Origin: Pseudomonadota bacterium
GTDB lineage: Bacteria > Pseudomonadota > Alphaproteobacteria > Rhizobiales > Devosiaceae
NCBI GenBank assembly: GCA_023428425.1
Contig: JAEYYP010000134.1
Coordinates: forward strand, 1-20,516
Length of the DNA: 20,516 nucleotides
Direction: 5' to 3'
Shown: positions 1 through 7,562 of the stretch, piece by piece
Layout of the letters: every line of letters begins with the position of its first letter
How positions within the stretch are numbered: position 1 is the stretch's first letter
Program-made: the position numbers and the translations under genes
The notes under the pieces: generated by a model
Told to the model about the DNA's origin: nothing
The model's database searches: none
The model's input: the letters and a program-made list of their open reading frames with translations, nothing else

Positions 1-126
1 CTCGCTGGGCAATCTCACGCCCAACGAGTTCGCCACCAAACTCGCACTGGAAAAGCTGGCCGCATAAGGCCAAACATCAACCCAAGGACTCTCCTCAAAA
101 CCGGAGGGAACTTGGGGCTCAGGTCA
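1..126 (+). mobile_element. Right end of an IS3-like insertion sequence (partial)
   Basis: The first bases encode the last residues of an IS3-family OrfB transposase. About 59 bp of non-coding sequence follow, ending in GGCTCAGGTCA at 116-126. I take TGACCTGAGCC, its reverse complement starting with TG, as the terminal inverted repeat, because IS3-family ends are usually TG...CA. The other end and the target duplication lie outside the window, so the exact boundary is inferred. Confidence 0.6.
2..67 (+). CDS. IS3-family transposase OrfB, C-terminal fragment
   Basis: Frame 2 reads the C-terminal end of a transposase, with the motif SLGNLTPNEFA followed by about ten residues and a TAA stop at 65-67. 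The string LGNLTPNEF is highly characteristic of the extreme C-terminus of IS3-family DDE transposases (OrfB / fused OrfAB). Only 21 residues lie in the window. The catalytic core is upstream and unseen, so whether the transposase is intact cannot be judged. Its position next to the resistance genes marks one edge of mobile DNA at the island. Confidence 0.8.
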   Translation, partial: SLGNLTPNEFATKLALEKLAA

Positions 127-1146
127 CCGCGCATCTGATCTTTGGTGAGAGCTAGGAGCGGCGGCGACGAACGCATCGGCGTATACCTCCGAAGCGGCCA
201 AAAGCGTTGCCGTCGATCGCATCGCCTCCACGAATGGCTCCGGACCTGCGGCGTGGACTTCCCAACCAGTTAGATCGCCACTGCCAAAGTCTTGGTGCAG
301 AACCTCGGGTAGCCTCTTCCCGGTCGGGCGCCCATCCTGGCCGCGAGTAACTACGGACTTGAACAGCAGGTTCGGGTGCTGTCCCGCGAGATGCTCCAAA
401 TAGCTCCAGAGATAGCCCGCGTCACGCGAGCGCGCGCTAAAATACAGGTGCGTTTGCCGTGTCGGCGTCACGTTCAAGCTGCGGTCTAGCATCGCCTTGA
501 TGGGCGCAAGACCGGAACTGGCGGCGAGAAGGAGCAGAGGTCCCTGATGCGTCTCCCGCAGGTAGGCATCACCGTATGGTCCGTTGATCGCTACCGTGTC
601 GCCGGATGCAAGCCGGCCGGCGACGATGGAGCTCGCTATGCCGCCCGGCAGGGCCCTGATGTGGAACTCGATCTCCTTGTCACCTGGCTGGCTGGCCGGT
701 GAAAACGACCGCAGCGGTGCCTCCAGAAAACCCAGATCGAAATACTGTCCCGGCCGGAAATCGAAAGTTCCTGCTCTGGAGCGCAAGACCAGGCGGAAGA
801 TCGAAGGAGCAATCTCGTGCTTTGCCAAGACATCAGCCTGTCCATTGCGGACTTCCGGGGTTGCCTGGGTCACGCTCCGCCATGAGACAACCAGATTCGA
901 GCGGGGCATGGCCCGGCAGGCAAGGATCAGGCCCTGACTGCGCTCCTCGGCGCTCAACGCGAAGCGCGAGTGGGGTAGCAGTTCGACCTGACCGGCAAGC
1001 AACCGGCTCTTGCACGCGCCGCAACGACCGGCTTGACAACTGTGAGGGTAGGGCACGCCAGCGCCAAGTGCTGCCGCCAACACGGTCTCGTCCTCGGATA
1101 CCGGCACAGTCGTGCGGGTGTCGGCGATCTCCACGGTTCGCTTCAT
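124..1146 (-). CDS. 2Fe-2S ferredoxin / FAD-NAD(P) oxidoreductase (monooxygenase-reductase type)
   Basis: A 340-residue electron-transfer flavoprotein. An N-terminal plant-type 2Fe-2S domain carries Cys37, Cys42, Cys45 and Cys77 (CQAGRCGAC ... LACRA). A ferredoxin-NADP reductase module follows: RPGQYFDL near 131-138, the FAD-binding RSFSPAS at 146-152, a nucleotide-binding LAASSGLAPIKAM near 207-219 and the C-terminal AGPEPFVEAM motif. This order matches phenol/toluene monooxygenase reductases and CDP-6-deoxyhexose reductases; the electron acceptor is unknown. The ATG at 1146 is chosen because it lies one base after the glutaredoxin stop, which implies translational coupling. A longer in-frame reading to 1536 runs through the glutaredoxin and is rejected. 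The TGA stop at 124-126 coincides with the predicted IS terminus, so the last residues may be altered. Being downstream of a CueR-type promoter suggests copper induction. Confidence 0.85.
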   Translation of the reverse strand: MKRTVEIADTRTTVPVSEDETVLAAALGAGVPYPHSCQAGRCGACKSRLLAGQVELLPHSRFALSAEERSQGLILACRAMPRSNLVVSWRSVTQATPEVRNGQADVLAKHEIAPSIFRLVLRSRAGTFDFRPGQYFDLGFLEAPLRSFSPASQPGDKEIEFHIRALPGGIASSIVAGRLASGDTVAINGPYGDAYLRETHQGPLLLLAASSGLAPIKAMLDRSLNVTPTRQTHLYFSARSRDAGYLWSYLEHLAGQHPNLLFKSVVTRGQDGRPTGKRLPEVLHQDFGSGDLTGWEVHAAGPEPFVEAMRSTATLLAASEVYADAFVAAAPSSHQRSDAR

Positions 1147-1147
1147 T

Positions 1148-1417
1148 TCAGGCGGCGTCACGACGTCCGACCAGCGACTCGAGCCGAGAGCGCTGCGAGA
1201 GGAACGTGCCGTAGAGGACATGTTCGCCAATGATGGTGATTGGAGCCACTCTGACGCCTGTGCGGGCCTTGGCTTCTTCGACAATCGCAGGATCGGTGAG
1301 ATCGCGTTCGGTGAAAGCGATGTCGTTGTCCTTGAGCCAGCCCTTGAGCGCGTTGCAGTCGGGGCAAGTGGGCGTGGAGTAGACGAGGATGTCGGGGTGT
1401 GCAGTTCGATCCGCCAT
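1148..1417 (-). CDS. Glutaredoxin family protein
   Basis: An 89-residue single-domain thioredoxin-fold protein with a dithiol active site C18-P-D-C21 (STPTCPDCNALKGWL) and the cis-proline segment VAPITIIG about 38 residues later. These are the two hallmarks of glutaredoxins and NrdH-redoxins. It has no signal peptide, so it is cytosolic. The likely role is thiol/disulfide or glutathione-linked reduction, possibly repairing copper-damaged thiols or buffering Cu(I). It is the first gene of a two-gene operon with the ferredoxin-type reductase starting 1 bp after its stop. A CueR-like promoter lies about 30-60 bp upstream on the same strand. The reductant is not known; the neighbouring flavoprotein is an obvious but unproven candidate. 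Confidence 0.88.
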   Translation of the reverse strand: MADRTAHPDILVYSTPTCPDCNALKGWLKDNDIAFTERDLTDPAIVEEAKARTGVRVAPITIIGEHVLYGTFLSQRSRLESLVGRRDAA

Positions 1418-1447
1418 TTTGGGCCTCCATGATGTCGACTGCCGGCA

Positions 1448-1478
1448 CAGATGGCGTCTCCAACGGCTGGAGGGTCAA
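1448..1478 (-). promoter_or_regulatory. CueR-type promoter of the glutaredoxin operon
   Basis: On the minus strand: TTGACC (1473-1478), a 19-bp spacer holding the inverted repeat CTCC...GGAG, then CATCTG (1448-1453). The over-long 19-bp spacer centred on a dyad is the MerR-family promoter signature. The sequence closely matches the box before copA in this window. Confidence 0.75.
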
Positions 1479-1506
1479 GGGTGAATTTCTCGGACGGAGT
1501 TCGCGC

Positions 1507-1539
1507 TTGACCTTCCCACGGTTGGAAGCCCCACATCTG
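1507..1539 (+). promoter_or_regulatory. CueR-type promoter of the multicopper oxidase
   Basis: TTGACC at 1507-1512 is followed by TTCCCACGGTTGGAAG, a dyad of TTCC/GGAA form, and a weak -10 (CACATC at 1532-1537, or CATCTG at 1534-1539). It is divergent from the glutaredoxin promoter, with the two -35 elements only about 30 bp apart. Confidence 0.7.
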
Positions 1540-1577
1540 CGGTCATCGAAACCAATGGCTTTCCATGGAGCTCTGAA

Positions 1578-3011
1578 ATGCATCTCTCCCGAAGACACTT
1601 CCTTTCCGGCTGTGCAGCCTTTGGTGCGGCAGCGAGTTTTTCACCTGTCCCGACGCTGGCGGCTACACCACAGCGAAAGCTGATCGTCGGGCGCCGAACC
1701 ATCGAGGTTCTTGGCCGCCCCGCTGAGGTCTATGGCCTGACGGGAAGCGATGGACGGAGCGGTCTGGTCCTCGACCCGGACGAGCGGTTCAGCGTGGCAC
1801 TTGAGAACACGCTCGGTGAGGAGACATCGATCCACTGGCACGGAATGACGCCCGCTCCCGATCTCGACGGGATATCGGAGACCGGCTATGTCGCGCGCTT
1901 GGGGGCCGGCGAGACACGCGCGTTCGACTTCGTTGCCCGGCCGGGCACGCACTGGATGCACTCGCATCACGGCCTGCAGGAACAGTCGCTGCTGACCGCA
2001 CCGCTGATTGTCCGCGAAGATGCGAGCGCTGACGCTCAAGAAGTGACGCTACTGCTGAACGACTTCAGCTTCACATCGCCTGAGGAAATTCTCGAGGGCC
2101 TGACCGGCATGTCGGGCATGGACCACGGCAACATGGGCGGAATGGATCATGGCGACATGGGCGGCATGTCGATGGGCGACATGTCCATGATGGACATGAT
2201 GGGCGGCATGGACCTCAACGATGTCGAATACGACGCCTTTCTCGCCAACGACCGCACGCTCGATGATCCGGAAGTGGTTCGCACGGAGCGAAACGGCCGG
2301 GTGCGCCTGCGCATCATCAACGGCGCCGCCTCGACCGCCTTCTGGATCGATCTCGATGGTCGTGAGGCGCGCGTGGTTGCCGTCGACGGCAATCCTGTCG
2401 TTTCCGTCGCCGGCAGCCGCTTCCCGCTCGCCCAGGGGCAGCGCATCGACCTGATGATCGAGGTCGCGGCCGGTGCGGTTGTTCCGGTGTTCGCTCGCCG
2501 CGAGGGGGACGTGGCGCGGACCGGTATCATCCTCGCAGCGCCGGACGCCACGATCGAGAAGTATGCCGGTGTCGCCGGGGAGGCCGAGGTCGCCATCAAC
2601 CTGTCGCTGGAGGAAAAGCTCTCGGCGATCACGCCGCTCGATGCCCGATCCTCCGACGCCAGTCACATGGTGATGCTGGGCGGGGCGATGGCGCCGTATT
2701 CCTGGACGCTCAACAACAGGTCATGGTCGGAGCGCGAGAAGCTGCAGGTTGCCGAAGGACAGCGCGTCTCGCTGGGCTTCATGAACCACTCGATGATGGC
2801 GCATCCCATGCATCTGCATGGTCATCACTTCCAGGTGGTCGGGATCAACGGCCGGCGTTTGTCAGGTGCCATGCGCGATACGGTTCTCGTGCCGCCGATG
2901 GGGACAGTGGTGGTCGAGTTCGACGCCGACAATCCGGGCCGCTGGCTCTATCACTGCCACAACCTCTACCACATGGCCGCGGGCATGATGTCCGAAGTGG
3001 TCTACGCCTGA
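1578..3011 (+). CDS. Tat-exported multicopper oxidase (CueO/CopA type)
   Basis: A 477-residue periplasmic oxidase, probably converting Cu(I) to less toxic Cu(II) and so protecting the envelope. The N-terminus has a Tat signal (SRRHFLSG, then an Ala-rich stretch to about 30). All four copper motifs are present: HWHG at 86-89, HSHHG at 128-132, HPMHLHGHH at 409-417 and HCHNLYH..AGM at 459-470, where Cys460 and Met470 would ligate type 1 copper. A Met/Asp/His/Gly-rich insertion at about 178-213 (repeated GMDHG and GMSMGD units) resembles the Met-rich copper-binding segments of CueO and PcoA/CopA. It is somewhat shorter than E. coli CueO. The ATG at 1578 is the first start downstream of the CueR-like promoter and gives a complete Tat signal. 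A hairpin terminator follows. PcoA/CopA-family and CueO-family assignment cannot be separated by eye. Confidence 0.93.
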   Translation: MHLSRRHFLSGCAAFGAAASFSPVPTLAATPQRKLIVGRRTIEVLGRPAEVYGLTGSDGRSGLVLDPDERFSVALENTLGEETSIHWHGMTPAPDLDGISETGYVARLGAGETRAFDFVARPGTHWMHSHHGLQEQSLLTAPLIVREDASADAQEVTLLLNDFSFTSPEEILEGLTGMSGMDHGNMGGMDHGDMGGMSMGDMSMMDMMGGMDLNDVEYDAFLANDRTLDDPEVVRTERNGRVRLRIINGAASTAFWIDLDGREARVVAVDGNPVVSVAGSRFPLAQGQRIDLMIEVAAGAVVPVFARREGDVARTGIILAAPDATIEKYAGVAGEAEVAINLSLEEKLSAITPLDARSSDASHMVMLGGAMAPYSWTLNNRSWSEREKLQVAEGQRVSLGFMNHSMMAHPMHLHGHHFQVVGINGRRLSGAMRDTVLVPPMGTVVVEFDADNPGRWLYHCHNLYHMAAGMMSEVVYA

Positions 3012-3021
3012 CGCAAATGAA

Positions 3022-3045
3022 AAGGGGCGCCTGCGGGCGCCCCTT
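3022..3045. terminator. Bidirectional hairpin terminator between oxidase and copZ
   Basis: Perfect 10-bp arms (AAGGGGCGCC / GGCGCCCCTT) with loop TGCG lie between the convergent oxidase and copZ stops. The A/T-rich flanks are short, so efficiency is uncertain. Confidence 0.75.
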
Positions 3046-3066
3046 CTGCTGCGGTGGATTGACTGT

Positions 3067-3267
3067 TCAGGCGCGGAGCTGCGGCGTGTAGCCGGCTTCC
3101 TCGATGGCTTCAGCAAAGTTTGTCGCTGGCTTGTCGCTGTCGATAGTGACGGCGAGGCTGGCCAGGTCGATCTTCAGTCCGGCATTGCCGTCGACACTCT
3201 TCACGGCCTTCTCGACCGTCGCCACGCAGTGGCTGCAGGTCATGTCGCTGACTTCAAAATTGTACAT
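3067..3267 (-). CDS. copZ: CopZ-type heavy-metal-associated (HMA) copper chaperone
   Basis: A 66-residue single HMA domain with the metal-binding MTCSHC motif (Cys11, Cys14) in the first loop, followed by the V-x-x-V-x-x-V pattern of HMA folds and a C-terminal EEAGY. Proteins of this kind carry Cu(I) in the cytosol and hand it to the HMA domains or platform of CopA. It has its own CueR-type promoter just upstream (3298-3328) and faces the multicopper oxidase gene, sharing the terminator between them. Full length for the family. The Ser in the CSHC motif is a common variation. A mercury-binding MerP is unlikely because there is no signal peptide. Confidence 0.9.
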   Translation of the reverse strand: MYNFEVSDMTCSHCVATVEKAVKSVDGNAGLKIDLASLAVTIDSDKPATNFAEAIEEAGYTPQLRA

Positions 3268-3297
3268 CTCATCATCCTTTCTGGTTGGATGTCCGTG

Positions 3298-3328
3298 AAG
3301 TTGGGGTCTTCCACCGTGGGAGGGTCAA
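3298..3328 (-). promoter_or_regulatory. CueR-type promoter of copZ
   Basis: Minus strand: TTGACC (3323-3328), then CTCCCACGGTGGAAG within a 19-bp spacer, then a poor -10 (CAACTT). It matches the copA and oxidase boxes and lies 30-60 bp upstream of the copZ ATG at 3267. Confidence 0.72.
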
Positions 3329-3372
3329 GACCCTCGCAATGGGTGCCGACAAAAAACCGGTTGCGAGCGATG

Positions 3373-3834
3373 TCAGCTGGCCATGGCCGGTCTTGGCACC
3401 TCGCGGTTGATGAAAATGCCCGTCGAAACGGCAGCGGCCAAGCCGAGGACGGTGCTGAGGATTCCGGTGCCCTCGTAGAACGTGCTGCTGGCTTCCTGCG
3501 ACCAGAGCTGCATGGCGGTGGCGACAATCTCGGCCTCGCTGCCGGGTAGGAACGTGATGTTATCGAGGCCCGCCGCCTTGACCACATGGTCGAGGAAGCC
3601 GTCGAGGAACCCGAACCAGAACACGACCAGGGCCGTGAAGACGCCATAGGCCGCCAGCAGCGCAAGCTTGCGGGTCTTCGAGTACAACGCCCAAAGCGCG
3701 ATGGCGAGCACGATGGCGATCAAGGTCGGGATGGTCAGTTCGATGCCGAGCCTGAAGATGTGGTGGATGCCGGTCGTCACCAGCAGGGCGACAACGGACC
3801 CGATGGAGGCGAAGGCGATTCTTGAGTTGCTCAT
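3373..3834 (-). CDS. Unknown integral membrane protein, four predicted TM segments
   Basis: I do not recognise the family. The 153-residue protein has hydrophobic stretches near residues 8-24, 31-50, 54-76 and 124-145. A polar loop between the third and fourth carries FLDGFLDHVV and is rich in acidic residues; HHIF follows the first segment. Start ATG at 3834 (MSNSRIAF) is preferred because the longer in-frame reading to 3930 adds a non-hydrophobic leader lying in the intergenic operator region. It is transcribed divergently from the TetR gene, the usual arrangement for a TetR repressor and its target. copZ follows on the same strand but has its own promoter. It may be a small transporter or stress protein, but nothing specific can be claimed. 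Confidence 0.7.
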   Translation of the reverse strand: MSNSRIAFASIGSVVALLVTTGIHHIFRLGIELTIPTLIAIVLAIALWALYSKTRKLALLAAYGVFTALVVFWFGFLDGFLDHVVKAAGLDNITFLPGSEAEIVATAMQLWSQEASSTFYEGTGILSTVLGLAAAVSTGIFINREVPRPAMAS

Positions 3835-3871
3835 GGGATGATCTCCGAAAAAAGTGGACAACTCGCCCATA

Positions 3872-3888
3872 CGGAACATGATGTTCGG
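3872..3888. promoter_or_regulatory. Candidate TetR operator
   Basis: The imperfect dyad CGGAACATGATGTTCGG (core GAACA/TGTTC) lies between the divergent membrane-protein and TetR genes, a typical operator position. This is inferred from symmetry and location only. Confidence 0.4.
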
Positions 3889-3953
3889 AAACCAGAGATG
3901 CGCTGCGGGCGGCAGTTCGCTTTGGAACAATGCAGCGGAGGATGTTCGTGAAG

Positions 3954-4478
3954 ATGGATCGGCGCGTCAGAAAAACCCAGGCCGCGGTGTATTCCGCCTT
4001 CGTCGCCTTGATCATCGAGCGCGGCTATGACGCCATTTCGGTGCAGGACATCATCGACGAGGCGGACGTCGGACGCACCACCTTCTATGCGCATTTCCGC
4101 TCGAAGAAGGAGCTGCTGAGCTACGGCTTCGAGAGATTGCGCGAAGAGCTCCTGACGATCGGCAGCAAGCGGACACCTGAGCGCTGGGGCTTCGTGGGGC
4201 CGCTGCTCCAACATGCAAGGGCGCATCTGGGGCTCTATCGCGCGCTGCTCGCAGGCAATGGCGGGCATCTCGCCGAGGCGTCGTTCCACGCGATCGTGGA
4301 AGACCTGGTGGCGAGAGAACTGGCCGATGACAGGGTCGCTACGGCGCTGCTGGCCGGTGCGCTGGTCGGAGCCGTCCGCGCCTGGATCGCCCGACCAGGA
4401 GGGATGGAGGTGGCCGAGGTGGTGGCACGGTTTCGTGCGCTGGCGGGCGCCGTGGAGGCCGATCCAGAGAGGGCTTGA
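3954..4478 (+). CDS. TetR/AcrR-family transcriptional regulator
   Basis: About 174 residues. The N-terminal helix-turn-helix domain is evident from the pattern GYDAISVQDIIDEADVGRTT followed by FYAHFRSKKELL, the recognition-helix end of TetR proteins. The C-terminal ligand domain is helical and not diagnostic. Possible starts are ATG 3930, GTG 3948 and ATG 3954. A GGAGGA at 3937-3942 favours 3948 or 3954, and MDRRVRKTQ is a typical TetR beginning. It is divergent from the unknown membrane protein, so it probably represses that gene and itself. Its TGA stop (4476-4478) lies inside the -35 element of the copA promoter, so read-through from this gene would enter copA. The inducer is unknown. Confidence 0.88.
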   Translation: MDRRVRKTQAAVYSAFVALIIERGYDAISVQDIIDEADVGRTTFYAHFRSKKELLSYGFERLREELLTIGSKRTPERWGFVGPLLQHARAHLGLYRALLAGNGGHLAEASFHAIVEDLVARELADDRVATALLAGALVGAVRAWIARPGGMEVAEVVARFRALAGAVEADPERA

Positions 4479-4505
4479 CCCTCCCATCGTTGGAGGGATT
4501 ATCTG
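4475..4505 (+). promoter_or_regulatory. CueR-type promoter of copA-cueR
   Basis: TTGACC (4475-4480), a 19-bp spacer with the dyad CTCCCATCGTTGGAG, and TATCTG (4500-4505). This is the best-formed of the five boxes. The TetR stop codon overlaps the -35. Confidence 0.82.
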
Positions 4506-4535
4506 GAGGGGCAGTCGAACGAAAGGACTGCTCAC

Positions 4536-7079
4536 ATGTCTACCAAGAACGAACTGTCGACCGCTCCGGTCTCGACCTCATTCCAGGTCGAGGGCATGAC
4601 TTGCGCGTCCTGCGTGGGGCGGGTCGAGAAGACCATCCGCGCCGTCCCCGGCGTGACCTCGGCCAACGTCAACCTCGCCACCGAACGGGCAACCGTCGCG
4701 TTTGCCGGCAGGCCGGATCCTTCGGCGGTCATCGCCGCAATCGGCAAGGCCGGCTATTCCACCCGCCAGGAAACGATCGAGCTGCAGATCGAAGGCATGA
4801 CCTGCGCCTCCTGTGTCTCGCGCATCGAAAAGGCGTTGGCAAAAGTGCCCGGCGTGGTTTCGGCGTCGGTGAATCTGGCAACTGAGAAGGCGGTCGTCGT
4901 TGTGGCGAGTGGCGCCGCGACGCGTGCCGTCCTCGAGGCGAGCGTGCGGGCGACCGGCTACGAGGTTGTTCAGGAAACCGCCGCCCCGGTGAGCGACGAC
5001 GGCGAAGATCGCCGGGACCGCGAACTCCGGCAGCTGCGCAACGCGCTCGCTCTGGCGGCCACCCTCACGATACCGCTCTTCATCATGGAGATGGGATCGC
5101 ACTACGTGCCGGCCATCCATGACTGGATCATGCGCAATATCGGCATGACGAATAACCTCTACGTCCAGTTCGTGCTGGCCACCGTCGTGCTGTTCGGGCC
5201 GGGGCTGCGCTTCTTCCGTAAGGGTATCCCCAACCTGCTTCGGCTCGCGCCGGACATGAACTCGCTCGTGGTCCTCGGCACCAGCGCGGCCTGGGGCTAT
5301 TCGGTGGTCTCGACCTTCTTTCCCTCGGTCCTGCCGCGCGGCACCGCCTATGTCTATTACGAGGCCGCGGCGGTGATCGTGACACTGATCCTGCTTGGCC
5401 GCTATCTCGAGGCGCGGGCGAAGGGGCGCACCAGCCAGGCCATCAAGCGGCTGATCGGACTGCAGCCCAAGACCGCTCGCGTGGTCCGCAACGGCGCAGT
5501 GCAGGAGCTGCCGCTTGAACGGGTCGTGGTTGGCGACGTGCTGGAGATTCGTCCGGGCGACCGCATCCCGGTCGACGGCGTCGTCTCGAGCGGCGAGTCG
5601 CATGTCGACGAGTCGATGATATCCGGCGAGCCTCTGCCGGTCCGCAAGCGGGCAGGGGACGAGGTGGTCGGCGGCACGATCAATCGCACCGGGGCGCTCA
5701 GCTTCGAGGCGACCAAGGTCGGGGCCGACACGGTGCTGGCGCAGATCATCCGCATGGTCGAGGCGGCGCAGGGCAGCAAGCTGCCAATCCAGGCGCTGGT
5801 CGACAAGGTGACCGCCTGGTTCGTGCCGGCGGTGATCGGCGTGGCCGTGCTGACCTTTGCTGCGTGGTTCGTGTTCGGACCATCGTCAGCGCTGACCTTC
5901 GCGCTTATCAACGCGGTGGCGGTGCTGATTATCGCCTGCCCGTGCGCCATGGGCCTTGCCACGCCCACTTCGATCATGGTGGGAACCGGCCGAGCCGCGG
6001 AACTCGGTGTTCTCTTCCGCAAGGGCGATGCGCTGCAGTCGCTCCGCTCGGCGCAGGTGGTCGCGCTGGACAAGACCGGCACCCTGACGCAGGGCCGCCC
6101 GGCGCTGACGGACTTTGTCGTCGCCGAGGGCTTCGATCGTGACGAAGTTCTGGACCTCGTGGCGAGCGTCGAAACCAAGTCCGAGCACCCGATCGCGCAG
6201 GCTATCGTCGCTGCCGTCGCCGCCGACAGACTGCTGCCGGTGACCGGCTTCGAGGCGGAACCAGGCTTCGGCGTCACCGGCGAAGTGAAGGGCCGCGCGG
6301 TGCTTGTCGGCGCCGACCGCGCCATGGCTCGTGCCGGCATCGACGTCTCCCGGTTCGGGGAAGCCGCCGCCAGCCTCGGGGACGAGGGCAAGTCGCCGCT
6401 CTATGCGGCAATCGACGGCCGTCTCGCCGCGATCATCGCCGTGTCCGACCCGATCAAGGCAACGTCTGCCGAAGCAATTGCTGCCCTGCATGCGCTCGGA
6501 CTGAAGGTTGCAATGATCACCGGCGACAACCGCCGCACCGCCAACGCTGTTGCCCGGCGCCTCGGCATCGACGAGGTGGTGGCTGAAGTGCTTCCGGACG
6601 GCAAGGTGGCCGCAATCCAGTCGCTGCGCGCTTCCGGACGCCAAGTGGCCTTTGTCGGCGACGGCATCAACGATGCTCCCGCTCTGGCGGAGGCCGATGT
6701 CGGACTTGCCGTCGGGACCGGCACAGACATCGCCATTGAAAGCGCCGACGTTGTGCTGATGTCGGGCGACCTGCGCGGTGTCGTCAATGCCATCGCGCTG
6801 TCGAAGGCGACGATCCGCAACATCCGCCAGAACCTGTTCTGGGCCTTCGCCTATAATGTCACGCTGATCCCGGTGGCGGCGGGGCTGCTGTATCCGATCA
6901 ACGGGATGCTGCTGTCTCCGGTGATTGCCGCAGGCGCGATGGCTCTCTCAAGCGTATTCGTCCTCGGCAATGCCCTGCGCCTGCGTGGCTTCACGGCGCC
7001 GTTGAACGCGACCACCGGGGGCGGCGACAAGCCGGCCCTGTCTCTCGAGCATCTGGAACCGGCGAGGAGTGCATCATGA
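4536..7079 (+). CDS. copA: CopA Cu(I)-exporting P1B-1-type ATPase
   Basis: An 847-residue inner-membrane ATPase that pumps Cu(I) from cytosol to periplasm. Two N-terminal HMA domains carry GMTCASC (Cys23/26 and Cys90/93). The membrane region begins near residue 165. The transport-site motif ACPCAMGLATP (Cys468-Pro-Cys470) identifies subgroup P1B-1. Also visible are the phosphorylation site DKTGT (Asp512), the nucleotide-binding SEHPIAQA, the hinge GDGINDAPAL near 707-716, and the C-terminal AFAYN and SSVFVLGNALRLR motifs of the last helices. ATG 4536 follows an AAAGGA ribosome site and the CueR-type promoter. It overlaps the downstream regulator gene by 4 bp (ATGA), so the two are translationally coupled. 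Length and motifs are full for the family. Confidence 0.97.
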   Translation: MSTKNELSTAPVSTSFQVEGMTCASCVGRVEKTIRAVPGVTSANVNLATERATVAFAGRPDPSAVIAAIGKAGYSTRQETIELQIEGMTCASCVSRIEKALAKVPGVVSASVNLATEKAVVVVASGAATRAVLEASVRATGYEVVQETAAPVSDDGEDRRDRELRQLRNALALAATLTIPLFIMEMGSHYVPAIHDWIMRNIGMTNNLYVQFVLATVVLFGPGLRFFRKGIPNLLRLAPDMNSLVVLGTSAAWGYSVVSTFFPSVLPRGTAYVYYEAAAVIVTLILLGRYLEARAKGRTSQAIKRLIGLQPKTARVVRNGAVQELPLERVVVGDVLEIRPGDRIPVDGVVSSGESHVDESMISGEPLPVRKRAGDEVVGGTINRTGALSFEATKVGADTVLAQIIRMVEAAQGSKLPIQALVDKVTAWFVPAVIGVAVLTFAAWFVFGPSSALTFALINAVAVLIIACPCAMGLATPTSIMVGTGRAAELGVLFRKGDALQSLRSAQVVALDKTGTLTQGRPALTDFVVAEGFDRDEVLDLVASVETKSEHPIAQAIVAAVAADRLLPVTGFEAEPGFGVTGEVKGRAVLVGADRAMARAGIDVSRFGEAAASLGDEGKSPLYAAIDGRLAAIIAVSDPIKATSAEAIAALHALGLKVAMITGDNRRTANAVARRLGIDEVVAEVLPDGKVAAIQSLRASGRQVAFVGDGINDAPALAEADVGLAVGTGTDIAIESADVVLMSGDLRGVVNAIALSKATIRNIRQNLFWAFAYNVTLIPVAAGLLYPINGMLLSPVIAAGAMALSSVFVLGNALRLRGFTAPLNATTGGGDKPALSLEHLEPARSAS

Positions 7080-7537
7080 ACATCGGGCAGGCATCCAAGG
7101 CCAGCGGCGTCTCGGTCAAGATGATCCGGCACTATGAAGCGATCGGACTGATCAAGTCGCCGCTCAGGACCGAGTCGGGCTACCGCGTCTACTCGGACAA
7201 CGAGGTCCACACCCTGCGCTTTATCAGCCAGGCCCGAGATCTTGGGTTTTCGGTGGAGCAGATGGAGGACCTCTTGGCATTGTGGCGTGACCGCAGCCGT
7301 GCCAGTGCCGACGTCAAGGCGATCGCCATGCAGCATATCGTGGCCCTTCAGGAGAAGGCCCGCGCGCTGCAGGCGATGAGCGACACTCTGCAGCACCTGG
7401 CGGACCATTGCCACGGCGACGACCGGCCCGATTGCCCGATTATCGAAGGCTTCGCGGCGGCGTCACCGCCACCCGCGAGAAAGCGCCAGCCGCGCTTCGG
7501 CGTCACCGGGATAGATCCCCACGCCCACGGCCATTGA
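7076..7537 (+). CDS. cueR: CueR-type MerR-family copper-responsive regulator
   Basis: A 153-residue regulator. The N-terminal MerR winged helix (IGQASKASGVSVKMIRHYEA) is followed by the dimerisation helix and a metal loop with Cys112 and Cys120 (HCHGDDRPDC). Position 77 is Ser. This Cys112/Cys120/Ser77 set is that of Cu(I)/Ag(I)/Au(I)-sensing CueR rather than Zn or Hg sensors. About 30 residues beyond the loop form a Pro/Arg/His-rich tail ending HAHGH, longer than E. coli CueR and possibly an extra metal ligand. It is coupled to copA (4-bp overlap) under a CueR-type promoter, so autoregulation is expected. It is the natural controller of all five similar promoters between 1.4 and 7.7 kb. Confidence 0.92.
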   Translation: MNIGQASKASGVSVKMIRHYEAIGLIKSPLRTESGYRVYSDNEVHTLRFISQARDLGFSVEQMEDLLALWRDRSRASADVKAIAMQHIVALQEKARALQAMSDTLQHLADHCHGDDRPDCPIIEGFAAASPPPARKRQPRFGVTGIDPHAHGH

Positions 7538-7562
7538 GCGTCCCCCAGACCGTAAATTTCTA

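Noticed and set aside
2100..2220. Short tandem repeats that could be mistaken for a CRISPR or satellite
   Set aside because: They encode the Met/Asp/His/Gly-rich copper-binding insertion of the oxidase in frame; there are no regular spacers.
3067..3267. MerP-like mercury-binding protein instead of CopZ
   Set aside because: No signal peptide is present and the promoter is of the CueR type, so a cytosolic copper chaperone fits better.
4578..5603. Long minus-strand open frame of 341 codons opposite copA
   Set aside because: It is antisense to strongly conserved HMA and P-type ATPase motifs, has a low-complexity His/Arg/Asp composition and no domain; a GC-rich shadow frame.
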